The position numbers were made by a program, and so were the translations under genes. Under the pieces are notes generated by a model, which saw nothing but the letters and a program-made list of their open reading frames with translations, searched no databases and had not been told where the DNA came from. A stretch of 64,000 nt of DNA from Lunularia cruciata (Eukaryota > Streptophyta > Marchantiopsida > Lunulariales > Lunulariaceae), in assembly GCA_948567375.1 (NCBI GenBank), contig OX419759.1, positions 8,400,744 through 8,464,743 of the forward strand. Direction: 5' to 3'. This document shows, piece after piece, positions 42,155 to 54,738 of this stretch. The first letter of the stretch is position 1; each line of letters starts with the position of its first letter.

Positions 42155-42363
42155 CAAAAGAAAAACCCATGAAAGACATACATAGTCCCCGTCCCCAACC
42201 GTCATCCCTGTCTTTAGAGGCAATCCCGTCCATCTTCCCCCTCTCCGTCCATCAACTCAGTTCCAGCCGTCAATATATATATCTACTCTACTATAAGAGA
42301 CGACAATATCTTAGATTGTAAACGCAGACACAAGGGTGGAAGCTCGAAAGAACAAAGCAACGG

Positions 42364-42517
42364 CACTCAGAATAACAACATAAAACCGTTTGGTTCAAAA
42401 ACTGGGCTCCACATAGGACACCTACTAGTAAAATATAAAAAGGAATACGTATACTAGAACTGAACTGCACTCAAAATAAGAACATAAAACCATTTGGTTT
42501 GAAAACTGGGCTCCACA
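42364..42517. repeat. Direct repeat of ~50 bp
   Basis: Two copies, 42364-42413 and 42467-42517, both running from 'gcactca.aataa.aacata' through 'tttggtt' to 'actgggctccaca'. Spacing is about 104 bp. Nothing suggests coding function. Confidence 0.75.
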
Positions 42518-42980
42518 AATAGTATTAAGGATTTAGCGGGATTACAGAGCAGTGAGGGCATTCACCAAGCTCACATTCACATAAATATAAAGATTTACAA
42601 ATATCTAAAAGCTTGATGTTATAATACAGATCATGCTAGATGATTTGTGATTTTGTTACATACTATCCAATTAGTTAATGTTCGTAGAGAAACTTCAAAG
42701 TTTAAGGGAAACTTGCACGGAAGCAATGAATTGCAATGAATTAGTATGAGCAAGGGTTTCGTTGCAAATTAGTCATAAAATCCTTCAGGCAAGTACAAAC
42801 CACAATTTTACGTAGCGTACACTCAAATCTTCACCACGTCCTTCAAGATGTCCATCTCACTAGTGACATATACCATTCTCATGCAAAGAGAAGAGAACCG
42901 ATGTATTTGCGAGTACGTAGCAAGTTAAATGATGAAAGCAGACATGCACGAGAAGATATGGGCATTCACTAAGCTCCTCA

Positions 42981-43029
42981 CTATTTAACTTAGTTAAGGC
43001 TATCGAGTTGTAGATGAGCCCTAGGGTTT
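42981..43029 (+). promoter_or_regulatory. eIF3g core promoter candidates: TATA-like box and telo-box
   Basis: ctatttaact at 42981-42990 is the only TATA-like word in a sensible place. tagggttt at 43022-43029 is the reverse complement of AAACCCTA, the telo-box commonly found near the start of plant genes for ribosomal proteins and translation factors. The transcription start is not known; about 43000-43030 is likely. Confidence 0.5.
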
Positions 43030-43066
43030 GTCTCTAGATCCTCCACGACCCTTCCGTGGTCTGGTG

Positions 43067-43213
43067 ATGTCGGGGGATTTCTTCGGGTTCAGTGCTTCAC
43101 GTTCTTTTCCAATCCGACTGTCGTTGGTGCGAGCTACACGATTTTGCAACAGGGTCTCAAGATTTGCGGACGGGTGCGGGATTGTTTCTCTTGCATTAAC
43201 AAACAGGAATTGA
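43067..43213 (+). other. Possible upstream ORF in the eIF3g leader
   Basis: An ATG 175 bp before the main start opens 48 codons, ending TGA at 43211-43213, in a different frame from eIF3g. A pyrimidine-rich stretch and 'cattaacaaacag' near 43194-43206 could be a branch point and acceptor of a leader intron that would remove it, but no convincing donor was found. Confidence 0.35.
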
Positions 43214-43241
43214 TTCCAAGAGGTACAAAGAAGTTGAAAAA

Positions 43242-44948
43242 ATGGGAGCCAAGAAGGAATTTCGCTGGGGAGATGCAGCGGATGAGGATGAGGGGATCGA
43301 GGGGGTATTACCGCCTATGCAGGTAGTCGGACCTGATGAGAGAGGGGTGAAGGTTATTACAGAGTGGAGGAAGAGAGAGGACGGGGCGAAAGTGAAGGTT
43401 ACGACTACTGTGAAGGTGAAGAAGCAGGTGAAGAAATTGAACCCCGCTGTTATTCGAAGGCGCAGTTTGAAGAAGTTTGGGGACGCCGTGGGACAAAATA
43501 GTTCGGAGAACCTGACTGTTGTTTCTACTGAGGAAATCTTTCTCGAGAGGGTCAGACCCGTCGGACAACAGGGCAAGCAGGAGGAGAAGGGAGCAGATAT
43601 TGCGTCTCTAGGAAACGCTTCTCTGATTGTATGTCGAACTTGTGGCAAGAAAGGAGATCACTGGACCTCGAAATGTCCTTTCAAGGAACTGGCAGCTACT
43701 CGAGGATTCAGCCTCACTGGAGAGAAGCCTCCAGGCGACGACGATATGGGAACGGGTGTGTCAACAGGCCCTGGCGGCAAAGCCTCATATGTACCACCAA
43801 GCATGCGAGGAGGAACGAAAGATGGTGGCGAGAGTATGCGGAAAGGAAGAGACGACAATTCCATCAGGGTCACCAATCTATCCGAAGACACCAGGGAGCA
43901 AGATTTGCAAGAACTTTTCAGGCCGTTTGGTGCAATTTCTCGAATTTACGTTGCGTTTGATCGTGAAACCGGTTTGAGTCGAGGATTCGCCTTCATTAAC
44001 TTTGTCAACAGGTACAAACATCTGAAAGACTCCCTGATTAGCCATTTAACTGCTGTGTCTTAAGTCTTGAGGAGGTTCTCCTCCAATTATCTAGTGTTCT
44101 CCAGTCGTGGTCGTTGGTGAACCACGTTTGGTTCCTAACACGGTTCTTATAGTTTGGATCGAGTCAGAAATCTGTAGGTACTGCCTGGGAGGTCCTAATT
44201 TACAGGTAGATAGTGAGTCAATCCTTTCACGTTAGTCGTTCTTACTTAGCAAGGTCCGGAAGACCATCTAGTCTGTTTCACCTAGTTTGAGTGCCGTGTC
44301 TTCTTTCCCGTCAAATCTCATACTTCTACGACTATTGTTTCTGTTTTTATTTATCTTTAATCCTACTTATTTTTGTACTACATCAAACGATTTTAATCGT
44401 TTAATGTATGCTTTTTTCGTCTTATCAAGAATTTTCCTCCCGTCGCTCCGCTTTTGGTGGTCAATCACGTTGTGGACTTTGGGGCCGTCTTTCTTGTCTT
44501 TGGTTATGCTCCAGAACTGCCTTTTATTTCTGTGTTGTACTTGGGCATCTAGGACTTTTGTTTCTCAAAGGAAGCCCCGCAGTTTGTCCGTTAGCTCTAA
44601 TTAACTTTCACGAATTCAAATGCTAAATGTCATCACTTTGTCACAGCGAAGCTCCGCAGCAGGCCCAGTTCGGCATCAGACTCCATAAATTGATTTTCCC
44701 TTCCGCTCTTGATCAGAATGTCTGCTGGTTTAATACATTCTACGCGAGGTTTGATCATCAAACTTCCATCTCTCGTTGGGCATATTAGGTGAGTGGTATG
44801 TTTTGAGAACTAGGAGATTCTAACCAAGTGGTAATGTTCCTTGAGCAGAGAGGATGCCGTCCGTGCCATCAACAAGCTGGATGGATATGGATACGATAAC
44901 CTCATATTGCGAGTGGAGTGGGCCACTCCTCGGACAGACAGAGCATAG
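43242..44948 (+). CDS. eIF3g: Eukaryotic translation initiation factor 3 subunit G, two exons
   Basis: Exons 43242-44011 and 44849-44948 (GT-AG intron 44012-44848) join in phase inside an Arg codon to give 289 residues, the usual plant eIF3g length (about 290). eIF3g is an RNA-binding subunit of the eIF3 complex, which acts on the 40S ribosome in scanning and reinitiation. Seen: the acidic N-terminus (KEFRWGDAADEDEG), a Cys2-His-Cys knuckle at C131, C134, H140, C145, a Gly/Ser-rich linker, and one C-terminal RRM (about 208-285) with RNP2 IRVTNL (208-213) and RNP1 RGFAFINF (247-254). Exon 2 supplies the last RRM helix and strand (EDAVRAINKLDGYGYDNLIL, then RVEWATP). The start is the first ATG in frame, context aaaaaATGGG. 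Exon 1 alone would run to a stop at 44061-44063 and truncate the RRM. Confidence 0.95.
44012..44848 (+). other. eIF3g intron
   Basis: 837 bp, donor CAG|GTACAAA, acceptor TTGAGCAG|AGAGG. It is T-rich in its second half. Its last ~155 bp belong to the duplicated unit described at 44694-45353. No transposon similarity was seen. Confidence 0.88.
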
Positions 44949-45353
44949 GGTTCTTTTTTATTACAGGATGTACAATACAAGGTGCGAAGTATATCTGTGC
45001 ACTAATTTCAGAAGTACATATGAATTTCCCTTCCGCTCTTCATATGAATCTGTGTTGGTTTAGTACATGCTACGCGAGGTTTTCTATAACGAAACTTCGT
45101 TTTCTTGTAGGGCATGTTAGGTGAGTGGCATGTTTTGAGAACTAGGAAATCTAAACAAGTGGATAATATACTTTGACCAGAGAGGATGCCGTCCGTGCGT
45201 GCCATCAGCAAGCTGGATGGATATGAATACGACAACCTTATATTGCGAGTGGAGTGGACCACTCGAACAGACTGAGCATAGGGCTCTATACAGGGTGTAT
45301 AATACAAGATGCAAAATATATCTGTGCAGTAATTTCTGCCTATTGGCACTCGC
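44694..45353 (+). repeat. Tandem duplication of the eIF3g last exon with flanks
   Basis: Two units of about 330 bp (about 44694-45023 and 45024-45353). Both start 'tttcccttccgctctt', contain 'gtgagtgg.atgttttgagaactagga', the terminal exon, 'gagcataggg' and 'atatctgtgca.taatttc'. Differences are scattered substitutions and small indels. Confidence 0.88.
45181..45280 (+). pseudogene. Duplicate eIF3g terminal exon, frameshifted
   Basis: Follows an acceptor-like 'tttgaccag' and begins AGAGGATGCCGTCCGT as exon 2 does. A 4-bp insertion (gcgt, about 45197-45200) shifts the frame, so splicing exon 1 to it would give REDAVRACHQQAGWI and a TGA, removing the last RRM strand. Downstream of the insertion the old frame is still open to the original stop region apart from substitutions. 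A decayed copy; whether it is ever spliced in is unknown. Confidence 0.8.
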
Positions 45354-48300
45354 TGTGAACTTTCTTATTTAATCGGGAAGAAGTCAGTGGGTTCAAAGAA
45401 CATATTTGCCGGGGAAAGGTGACGAGATTAGGAGCTGTTCATATGGACACAAAGGCTTCATATTGTGTAGTGGTTTAGGAAGATGTTACGAGGAAGCATG
45501 TCAGAATGTGGCCATATATGTAGATACTGCTGCCTGTTGTGGCTGGTGGCAGTTGTATTTGTTAAGGAAGATTGGAGCAATACTTGATTCTACCAGTAGT
45601 TTATGAAATTAAAGGTTTATAATGTAATTATGTACGGTTTCTACCCCTCCGCTTCCTTGGTGACGACTATGGATGATGTGTGGTGGCTGTCGGAATGAAG
45701 AAAATGGATGTAGGACTGAGAGTTATGTCAGGTTTGGATGACCGGGGCTCATGGCTTGCCGAATTGTAGGATCGGTTTTAATCGGTGGTTCAGCAATACT
45801 TTCAACAACCTCGTGTGCAGAATATTTTGAGAATATTTTCATATTCTAAGAAGCTTGCATTGCGCCGCACGCTATAGGTGTTGGATACTAACTTACTATC
45901 GTAAGTTATTTTTACGATATTTTGGTTGTACTTAGAGACTAATCTACTGGCTTCGGAAGATAAAAAGCTCCAACATAGCCTCTTCATTTGTCTTTGTCCT
46001 CTCATTATTTAAGCTCCTGATTTCTGCATTCTATGTAATTGAAACCAGTTTTGGTATGCGGATGTGCTTAGATCTTCCTCGTTTTAAGTCCTGCATCTCC
46101 AGAAGGTATTTTCTTGGAAATCAGGTAGGACTCACCAACACAACGCTATTTTCGTCACTTGGATGGCTGACAACAGCAGCCTGTGTTAAGAAGGCAGTCC
46201 ATTGATGGCCTGTTCTCCCTTATTCTGCTTTACAGCCTGTATCTTAGTCCAGTGCGCGGCTCAAGTCTAGTAAGACCAATCTCCCTACTGCTTCATCCCA
46301 TGTGAGTTTTCATCTAATGCGGATAGTCTCATCTGGTCAATACTTCGTTCTGCATGTAAAGGTTGCGTTCCGGAAACAGAAACATGCCCCAGGATTTTGG
46401 CCGTCTTCTTATAATTTTCCGTGAAGGGTGGTGGGATGCAACAAATGTCACTAATGCGTCGGTCATCTCAATTTCCAGTCTAATCACCTTAGTTCCCATA
46501 TGTGGGGTTGACATACTGGACCTGAATTAAATTGCAGGATACAGACTGTCAATTGTGTGAAGAGTACGGGTGTTTCAGACGGTGGGCCTGTAGACTCGAT
46601 CCCTCATGTACGCCTACGAGATGTGCCATGCACTGTATCCGTTGTCAATGGTGTTAGTTCTACGCAGAATACAAGGTAATAGTTTCTATCCTTTTCTGCG
46701 CTGCGACAGAAGAGGTGAACATGCAATCGTTCGGTACTGTGTACAAAAATGAAATTAGCTTGTACTTTACTATCTTCTTCATTGTACTGCCGTCATTGTA
46801 TCTTCCACTATGATCTTCCTAACAATTTGACGGGATACTGCAAAGCAATCAATACGGTAGAAAATGCGGCGAATAGTGAGTTCGCTATATAGTGAATCTT
46901 AGGCCAGAAAGCCGAGCCTTCCTAAGTATAGCAAGAGATATTGTGCGGAATCAAAAGAATTTGCTTGTTTGCTCGTGGGTGACTCTTTCTTACAATTAAC
47001 GTGGTCGGGACTGTTCGTGGTGTTTTCTTCCGTCCTAGGCTATCCATTTCTTTCCTCTGAAGAAATTCAATTGCTGCTTAACAGCTGGTCACCACGGTGA
47101 ATTCACGGGCATGACGTCGTGATGCAACCTCTCCAAGCTCAAGATGGCGGCCTACTCATTAAAGGGAACGCCGTCGCGGTCCTTCGGGTGCACTCTTCCC
47201 TCGGTCGGTCTTTAGGGTGCCCTCAGCAGCCATTCTTCTTCTCCGCTGGTGTTTGATAGGTAATGAGTCTACATCAATCGTTCTTGGCAGTACAGCTAAC
47301 AGATCAAGAAAAGAAAGTGTGAGTCTTCAAGCGGCATATGAATGGTCTCATCTACCCTTCTCGTTATATCTTACTGCAGCAGCTCTGAGCCATCATTTCG
47401 AATGATTATTGCTCTCTCCGGTTCATAGGAATATTAATCCATGCTGAATATCTTTGTCTGTGACTGATCTCGACTTTGTTTTGGTAAACCTTTCGATCCC
47501 CTCAAGGAAAACATCGAGCATTCTACACCTTTTCTCGTAGTCTCATCAACCTGTAAACCTGTTTACCATCTCATTGAAACCACTGCGAATTATGAAACAT
47601 GTTGCAATTGATGTTCACAAGCGTAAAGCTTGCATCGTCCTGTGCACGTTTTGCTGACTTCTGGTGCGCGGTCCAGTATCTATGTCCAAGCACGGATCTT
47701 CAGTGCTTGAGTTTCATGGACGGAGATGCAACGCATGTGCGGCCTGACTGGTGCTCTCTTTAGGTTACTTCGCCAGTTAGGGATGATTACGCCACCCGGA
47801 AGTGCATGGCTTGAGGAGCAAAACTAAATAGAGTGGCATGTAAGAGTAGCAAAACGTACGGGGCGTAACGATGTAACGAATGCACCTGTTCGGACAAGAG
47901 TTTGTGTCCTTTATATTCAGGGAATCGATACCTCCACATCCATTCACTATATTTCCACAACTCCCGCTAATAGTTCTGAGTTTCCTGCCAAACTGGAGAG
48001 TTCTAAATTAGGTGACGATTCCACATCCTTCCCGAATTTGGCTGTGGATTCCCAAGTGTCCCATGGAAGAAGGCGTCTAGCTCGAAGCAGGTGTAGGAGC
48101 TCAAGCAGTCGCTGGAGCTCGTTTACTTGGTAAATCACGATTTCCCTCACCCTGTGATACATACATGCTCTTAGGAAGATTCTACTGTTTTAGTATGAGT
48201 ACCTATAGGGTTCGCCTCTCAGTTCGCCCCTTTTAGCATCTTCAAGCATTTTCAGGTTTGTCGGGAGTTTGCGAGTTTAAAGCACAATTCAGCACCCGTT

Positions 48301-49700
48301 ATTCTTGATCTGTTGAGGTGGGCTGGCAAGAAGGTGAAATACTGGCCTGACAAGTCGTACTGATTTGCAGATAAAGTTTTACATCTGATTACACCAGCTT
48401 AATTTGTTGTAGTGTTCCATGGAGACCTAGATTTAAGCTCGTTCTGGATTCACAATGGCCTTTAAGCTAGGCAGTCATTTTCACGAATTGGACCCAAACA
48501 GAACCTGTAACTGGGGTTCCAAGCAACACACAGTATATAAGGGTTGGCGAATTTTAAGAATGTTAATCAGCGTTGTTTATGGAGAACTAAAAAAGCAGAA
48601 CAAGTCGAGAGATATCACCAATCAGATTAGCTCTGGCACTGGCTGTTGTTTGCCCAGATTGTTGAGCCATTTTTCCTGTTCATGACCATCCAGCACTCGA
48701 TCACCTACATCGGACTGGGACAAACTAAATGATCTGAGATACTGAATCAAACTGAATGATTTGATTTGTTTATGAGATAGTCTCCACTGCCTCGTTAGCC
48801 ACAGTTCTTGTATCTGTTGAGACCTATTTGACGGCACATTATTTTCAGAATTTGGGAGGGATCTTGAAATCAAGAAAAAAGTAGTTGAACTTTCTCATAA
48901 TTTAGAAGTCTCTGGTGGGAGACTCATTCTCACTAGCGGGAGGTGTGGAAATATAGGAAATGGGTTAGGAGATATCAGTTATCTATATTTAAACCAAACT
49001 CATCAAACTGTCGACAGCGAATTCTATCTCGGTAGAAGGGACCACAACGATGAGTCATGCTACCACCTTCTGTCTGGTTCCAACAAATTGCAAATCTCAG
49101 AGCCCGTGAAACTGTAAACAAAGATCATGTTCTTAGTCTACTTGGCGCAAGTTAAATCTAGAGTTGTCGTTCTCTTGTGGATCAGAATGGAAATCAAACT
49201 ACTTCTCGAGGACACAAACGACCAATAATATAAGCATTTATCTTGACCACATGAAACTATGTTGCATTTTCAGTGTCAAGGAAGACTCCTTGAAGAAGTG
49301 AAGACTTGTAAGAAAGAAAGTTAAATTTTATCTATGTTTACATAGATTCCATAAGACAGACAGTCCTTGATTGCAATGGCACCTTTGGGTTCTACTCGAC
49401 TTCCTTAAAGAACAGGGCATGACTTGTAATAGATATAGACATTCATTAACGAGATTCACTCATTCTGTAGTAGAATTCTTAGCACTTAGGTATGTTTAAA
49501 GGAGGGCTGTATTTTGAGAGAGGATTAGCCTTGTAGTAACTTCACCCAAGAGTTCACCCCAAACTAAAAGATTCGAGTATTGGGTGAATGAAGAACGAAG
49601 TAGTGCTTGGACGACAAATTGCTATGCCTTTCTTTAGTCTTTATTGTTGAAAGTAAAAGGTAACCAAATCAGGTACCTTAAAATTTTCAACCTATTATTC
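45354..49700. other. Gene-free spacer downstream of eIF3g
   Basis: About 4.3 kb with base composition near that of eIF3g, unlike the AT-rich blocks. The eIF3g 3' UTR should end in its first few hundred bases ('gtttataatgtaattatg' near 45615 is a possible poly(A) region). Short open stretches, e.g. 45406-45606 plus, 47947-48162 minus and 48622-48873 minus, show no family resemblance, and no exon chain could be built. Decayed or unrecognised genes cannot be excluded. Confidence 0.45.
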
Positions 49701-52700
49701 AATCTATAAATTTATCGTTATTATTGTAATTACTTTCACAAACTCTATGTATATATGCTCTCATTTTCCAATATATTTTAATTGTTGAGTTAGAGGTGTA
49801 TAAAGAACCAAGATCGACACGTATATGATAACAAGAAGGATGACATAAGTTAATTAAGATTTGCTTGTCCAAGAACTATCCTTATATTCATTCCGAGATA
49901 CAAGCATTTGATTTTTCTTTTATATATATACTTTATAAATTATGATCTTAAGTTACATCTTTTCTTATCCCCTTATAATCAAGTTTACAAGTTTATAGGT
50001 GCATTATGAAAAATTATGTCTCAAGTTCATTCTTCTTAGATAGACGTATGTGTATTATTCGCAGGATTGATTCATTTTATTTTAGTTTATTCTTAGATCA
50101 ACTTCGGTCTATCATTTGTTTCAAATTGGCCTGTCCTTACAGGTATCAAAACTTAGAAAATACATGCAAAGATTCCGACAGTTCCATACGAATATTAAAA
50201 TAGTAAAATCGGAGAATGATAAATAAGTTGGTCAATTATAACTGAAAAAATACACATAAAGTACTTGGTGTTGTCAAATTCAAAAATTAAATTGCTTTGT
50301 TTGAGTAGCCTACGGCTCTAAATAGAAATTATGAGAAATTTGCTGATAATATAAAGACTTACCAGGGAATATATATGTAGGATAACAAGAATTAGAGCTC
50401 TCTAGATATCAAAATAAAAGTCAATGATTGTCTATCCCGAATCTTATTCTAAATAGTAGATGACAATTTTAAAACTAGACTACAATGGAAAGTGTAACTT
50501 TTGCCACTTCAGCCAAAAAACAAATGATACTATAATTTTGTGGAGTGGCTTTTTCTATATAAGATAAAACAATTACATATTCAAAATTACAAAAGGTACA
50601 TTATTTGGATTAAAGCCCACAAGGGAACATTAGAAAATAAAATTAAAATTCTGGAAATATACCAAGCATAAGAAAAAAAAACTCAACGGATTTTTAGTTT
50701 ATGCAATTAATGAATTACTTGAGGTTACCAATATGCACATATAATTATGCATCCCTAAAAGAAAAGACATATAGGAATATAATATATTACTTTTGATCCT
50801 AAGGGAAAGCAAGGAATTTTATGAAATAGGACTACAATTCAGTCAAGCATTAGAATGAGTTAAAGGATATTTTGTACAAAATAATGCACAGCAAGCAATA
50901 AGAGGAAATCAGAGGTGTAAGTTGTCAAAGAATTTGTAAATAAACAATAAGTTCCTTTATAAAACGGTGAACCATACCAAAATCACATTGTTATTTTTAT
51001 ACATAGTATAATATGAACTATATAATATGAGTTTGAATGACAAGAAGAAAGCAACCTTACACATCATTATTACAAAATAATGCATTAAAATATTATATGT
51101 ATGTAAGAAAATCAAGGAGAGATTAATAAATAAGGCAAAATCAAGAAAGTGCTTTCAAACATCAAGTATCATTGAGATTGTTGACAACAACCTTACAGTT
51201 ACAAAAAGAGATATAACCTTACCCATGAGAATAAATAATTACATATTGATTAAATGAAATAGTGGCATTTTCAAGCCTTATAATAGATCAATTATAATGA
51301 TCCATATATTTAGAATATAATAATAACCTTTGCAAAGAATATGCATTTCTAACTTCTACAGAAATCTAATTATTGCTTGTAAAAGGCATAGACACTCTCT
51401 GCGCTATGAAATTCTAGGCAAAAGTTGAACCTCAAAGGTAGAAGTGAGTACATTTAGAAAGAAAATCTAATTGTTGCAAGCAACAAAGATCATGTAACAT
51501 CTTGAATTATAAAGATAACCACCAAGAAAGGAGGAGCTTTCAATTTCAGATGCCAGAAAATTGTAGTTAAAGGAAGTAAATATAGTTACTATGATAAAGC
51601 AAGAATGGTATGGTGAAATTTAAGAATACTTGACTCATATATAAATTCTAGACTTGTAAGAATAGTAGAGGAAATAAAATTGTAGGAATAGTAGAGGAAA
51701 CTCGATTGCCTCAAAGTTCTTTCTTCAGAACTTCAAAATACATGCTTGAGATTTTTAAGTATGAGCTTTGTATGACTTATAGAAGAAAGTAAGAGTAGAA
51801 AATTTCAAGAGTACATAAATGAAATTTAAGTTCTAACCTTATAAGTATAGTACATGAATTAAGGCCTTGGTGTACCTTGATGGTACATCTATGGGATATA
51901 AGATATGTCATATTTTTTAATTATAAAATTGCAAGTTAAGAACAAGGAACAAACCATACCTTATATTTTGTCCAAGTTGACAACAAAAGTTGGATAAAGT
52001 AGTAATGTTGTGAAGTTTAAATCTAAGAAGAATCACATTAATAAGCTAATACTATCCAACCTTAAAGAAAGGAAAAAAAAAGCAAGCAAGAGTACAATAA
52101 ATTTAAAAATAAAAGAGAATCACAAAACAAGAATATATTAAAACAAATTATCATTAAAGGTAAATAGTTCAACAAAATGCTTACACTTACATACCAATCC
52201 GAACTAAAGGTGCATATAATCAACACAACTTAACTACAACATTTCATACTTCTTGTACATAAGTGCACAAAGTGTACTTGTTTTTTCAAACAGCTATTTT
52301 AACCTATATTCCAAATAGGATAATTCTATAACATTTTCTTTATCTTGTGTTGTTGAGGAAGTAATCCCAAGGTTTGGCTTAAGATAAAATTTGCATTATA
52401 GCTTCACTTTAGATGTTCTAAAATTCAATTGTTAACTTCATATATAAGTTTAAACAAATATCTAATTCATCTCAATCTTATCATTCCAAATTTATTGTAA
52501 TATCTTGAAATTGGTCTAATTTTTGATAATCAAAATTCTAATTTGAAACTCTAAACAAGGTAGCATTCTTGGTTCTTGCAAAAATTTTGCTAGAGTCTTG
52601 GCTCAAAGTTTCAATTAAGTATCAAAAACTCTACACCTAGTTGTCATTTATTCAGTCATAAATTCAAATGGGAAAATTATAATCAATTGTAGTTGTAGAT

Positions 52701-52950
52701 GGGAGAATTTTATTGATGCTTATATGAATATTTGATTGAATTTTAATATCTTAGATCTCACTTTCTATAAGCCATAATTCAACCAACTTTACAAGAAATT
52801 TAGTTACACTTTTCTAAATATTAAATTCACTATATATGGATCTAGTTCCAAGTTGGAGTATCATGTGAGCTTTGCAAACTCATGTATACTTGATTTAAGA
52901 TCATTAATTGTCTATTGTGGACTTCACACCAAAATACAAAGGTACAAGAC
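49701..52950. other. AT-rich spacer
   Basis: Strongly AT-rich, no open stretch beyond about 65 codons, no LTR or pol similarity and no repeat array noticed. Confidence 0.6.
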
Positions 52951-53697
52951 TGTAATACTTCAAGGATAGGAGACCTGAAGCTAAACACACCATGAGAAAC
53001 CCACACTTTCACACTCAAACTATGATGCCCCAAAGGAGCACCTTCTCTTTATTATATAGACAAAGAGGATCTCCTCCAAGGAAGCTCCACCATAGGATTA
53101 GGCACACAGATAGGTAACATGATAGCAAGCTCCACCCTTGGATTACTTACTTGGATGGGTGACATGTCGATCCTGGTCCTATCCGGTTGGTCAAACAAGC
53201 TTTGACCAGAGGGAATCTTTTAGGAAATCTTCCTGTAGGAATCTCAAAATCACGTAGGTGAGTTACCGTTGGAAAGCTCTTGACGAGACAAACCAAGGGG
53301 AAGAGAAGGCTAGCATATCCTCTGTTGGGGGGCATCTGCACATTTTCAAGGCCTAATTCATTTGTTTAGACCTCCAAAATTGCCTTCAAAGATTTCATGC
53401 ATATTTTGGTTCCTAATCTATTAGTAGAAGTCCCCTTTTGGTGATACATCTTTCTGATCTGTTTAGTCCATTATGTGTAACATCCTTCCAGATGTTACCA
53501 AACCAATTCTCACCTTTAAATCATATGTCTAGCTATTGGTTTTAAGGTTTTTAAATCTATTTCAGTTTCTGCCCTATTAGTAAAAGTATCCTTTTGGTGA
53601 TACTTCTATCTGATCTATTTTTACCATCATGTATAACATCATTCCATACCAAACTGAATTTCACATCTAGATCATATGGCTAGCTCTTGGTATTACA
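52951..53697 (-). mobile_element. B4: solo LTR of family B
   Basis: 747 bp, TGTAATACTTCAAGG...GGTATTACA, flanked by exact duplications AAGAC (52946-52950, 53698-53702). It aligns along its length with B2, including 'cttctctttattatata' and 'gttaccaaaccaatt'. No internal sequence. The exact duplication and near-complete length suggest one of the younger insertions here. Confidence 0.94.
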
Positions 53698-53702
53698 AAG
53701 AC

Positions 53703-54738
53703 TAAGCTACAAACAACATTGCTAAATTTCATAGGTTACTTCAAACCAAAACTTGAAATTTGGTCAAAACTCTTGACTTGATCATAATCTTTACTCTAAC
53801 ACTTGCATTTCAAGCCTTCTAGCTTGAATTGATCCCATTAAATTTGGGAGTGACTCAATTAAAGAATTTTGTTGGATCCAATATGACTAAATTCTTGTCT
53901 ATTCTTAACCTTGTTGATAGATCATCATCAAAAAAATTTGTAGAATGCTTGGAATTCTCCAAATTTCTTTTATTTGGGTACATATTAGACCTCTTTGCTT
54001 CCACTGATTAAATTGTAAAGATCATGTCTCATTAAATCTCAAGTTTTTGTCCCTTTCTTGTAGCTTGTCAACTCCTCTTTCCAAAGTTGGTCTTTACTCT
54101 TCAAATGCTTTTCTTTAACTCTTCCAAACATCTCAAACCATCAACTCAACTTGGTGGGATTCAAATTCTTGCACTATGAGCTCTTTGTCACTTTTCTGTT
54201 TTACACATGGACTTCTAAACTACTCATACTTGTATATAAGTAAATAACAAGATTTGCTTTATGCATAACCAACGCCATGAACTTGAAACCAAAATGAACT
54301 ACCGTCCAAACTCAGAAGTGATCACAATCTATAAACTAAAATTTAATATTAAAAAGATTTAGAAGAGGTAAATTAAGAGGATATCTTTTAATCAAGTGGC
54401 AAGCTTGGTAGTATGCTCTAACTTCTATTCTCCACTATCACTCAAGATTCACAAGATTAAAAAACACTCTTCATTATTGAACATCTATCACCTATCTATG
54501 TCAATGAATTAGATGAAGTACAAATCATAATCTACATAACCAATTACTTAACTATATAAAATTCTTCATACAAAATTGATTGCATGATATATTATAATAC
54601 TATATAGATAAATAATTATAGAAACAAACAAACCATAACCCGACACCATACACTACTTATACAAAATCTATACAAAAATCGAAGAGTTCTCTATGGATTC
54701 CCTTCAAACATTGAAACCTCTACTGTTTACAAACTGAG
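53703..54738. other. AT-rich spacer
   Basis: Host sequence resumes after B4. Only a 60-codon AT-rich open stretch (53829-54011) without resemblance to known proteins. No repeats recognised. Confidence 0.55.

Larger units (their letters stand above)
40929..42980. other. Spacer with direct repeats between the TE nest and eIF3g
   Basis: No gene recognised. Contains a telomere-like patch near 41405-41475 (cattagg words and gggttagggttag), the ~315-bp-spaced repeat 41581-42090, the possible Helitron terminus 42124-42154 and the ~104-bp-spaced repeat 42364-42517. The eIF3g promoter must lie in its last few hundred bases. Confidence 0.55.

Noticed and set aside
43196-43648. A 150-codon open stretch on the minus strand
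   Set aside because: It is the complement of eIF3g exon 1 and shows Ser/Pro/Phe-rich antisense composition with no family resemblance; the plus strand has clear eIF3g motifs.
43627-43977. Two overlapping plus-strand open stretches of 109-116 codons
   Set aside because: They are out-of-frame shadows inside eIF3g exon 1.
47947-48162. A possible gene fragment (open on the minus strand, with a coding-like plus-strand stretch near 48080-48170)
   Set aside because: No homology recognised, a stop interrupts the plus-strand reading, and no splice partners were found.
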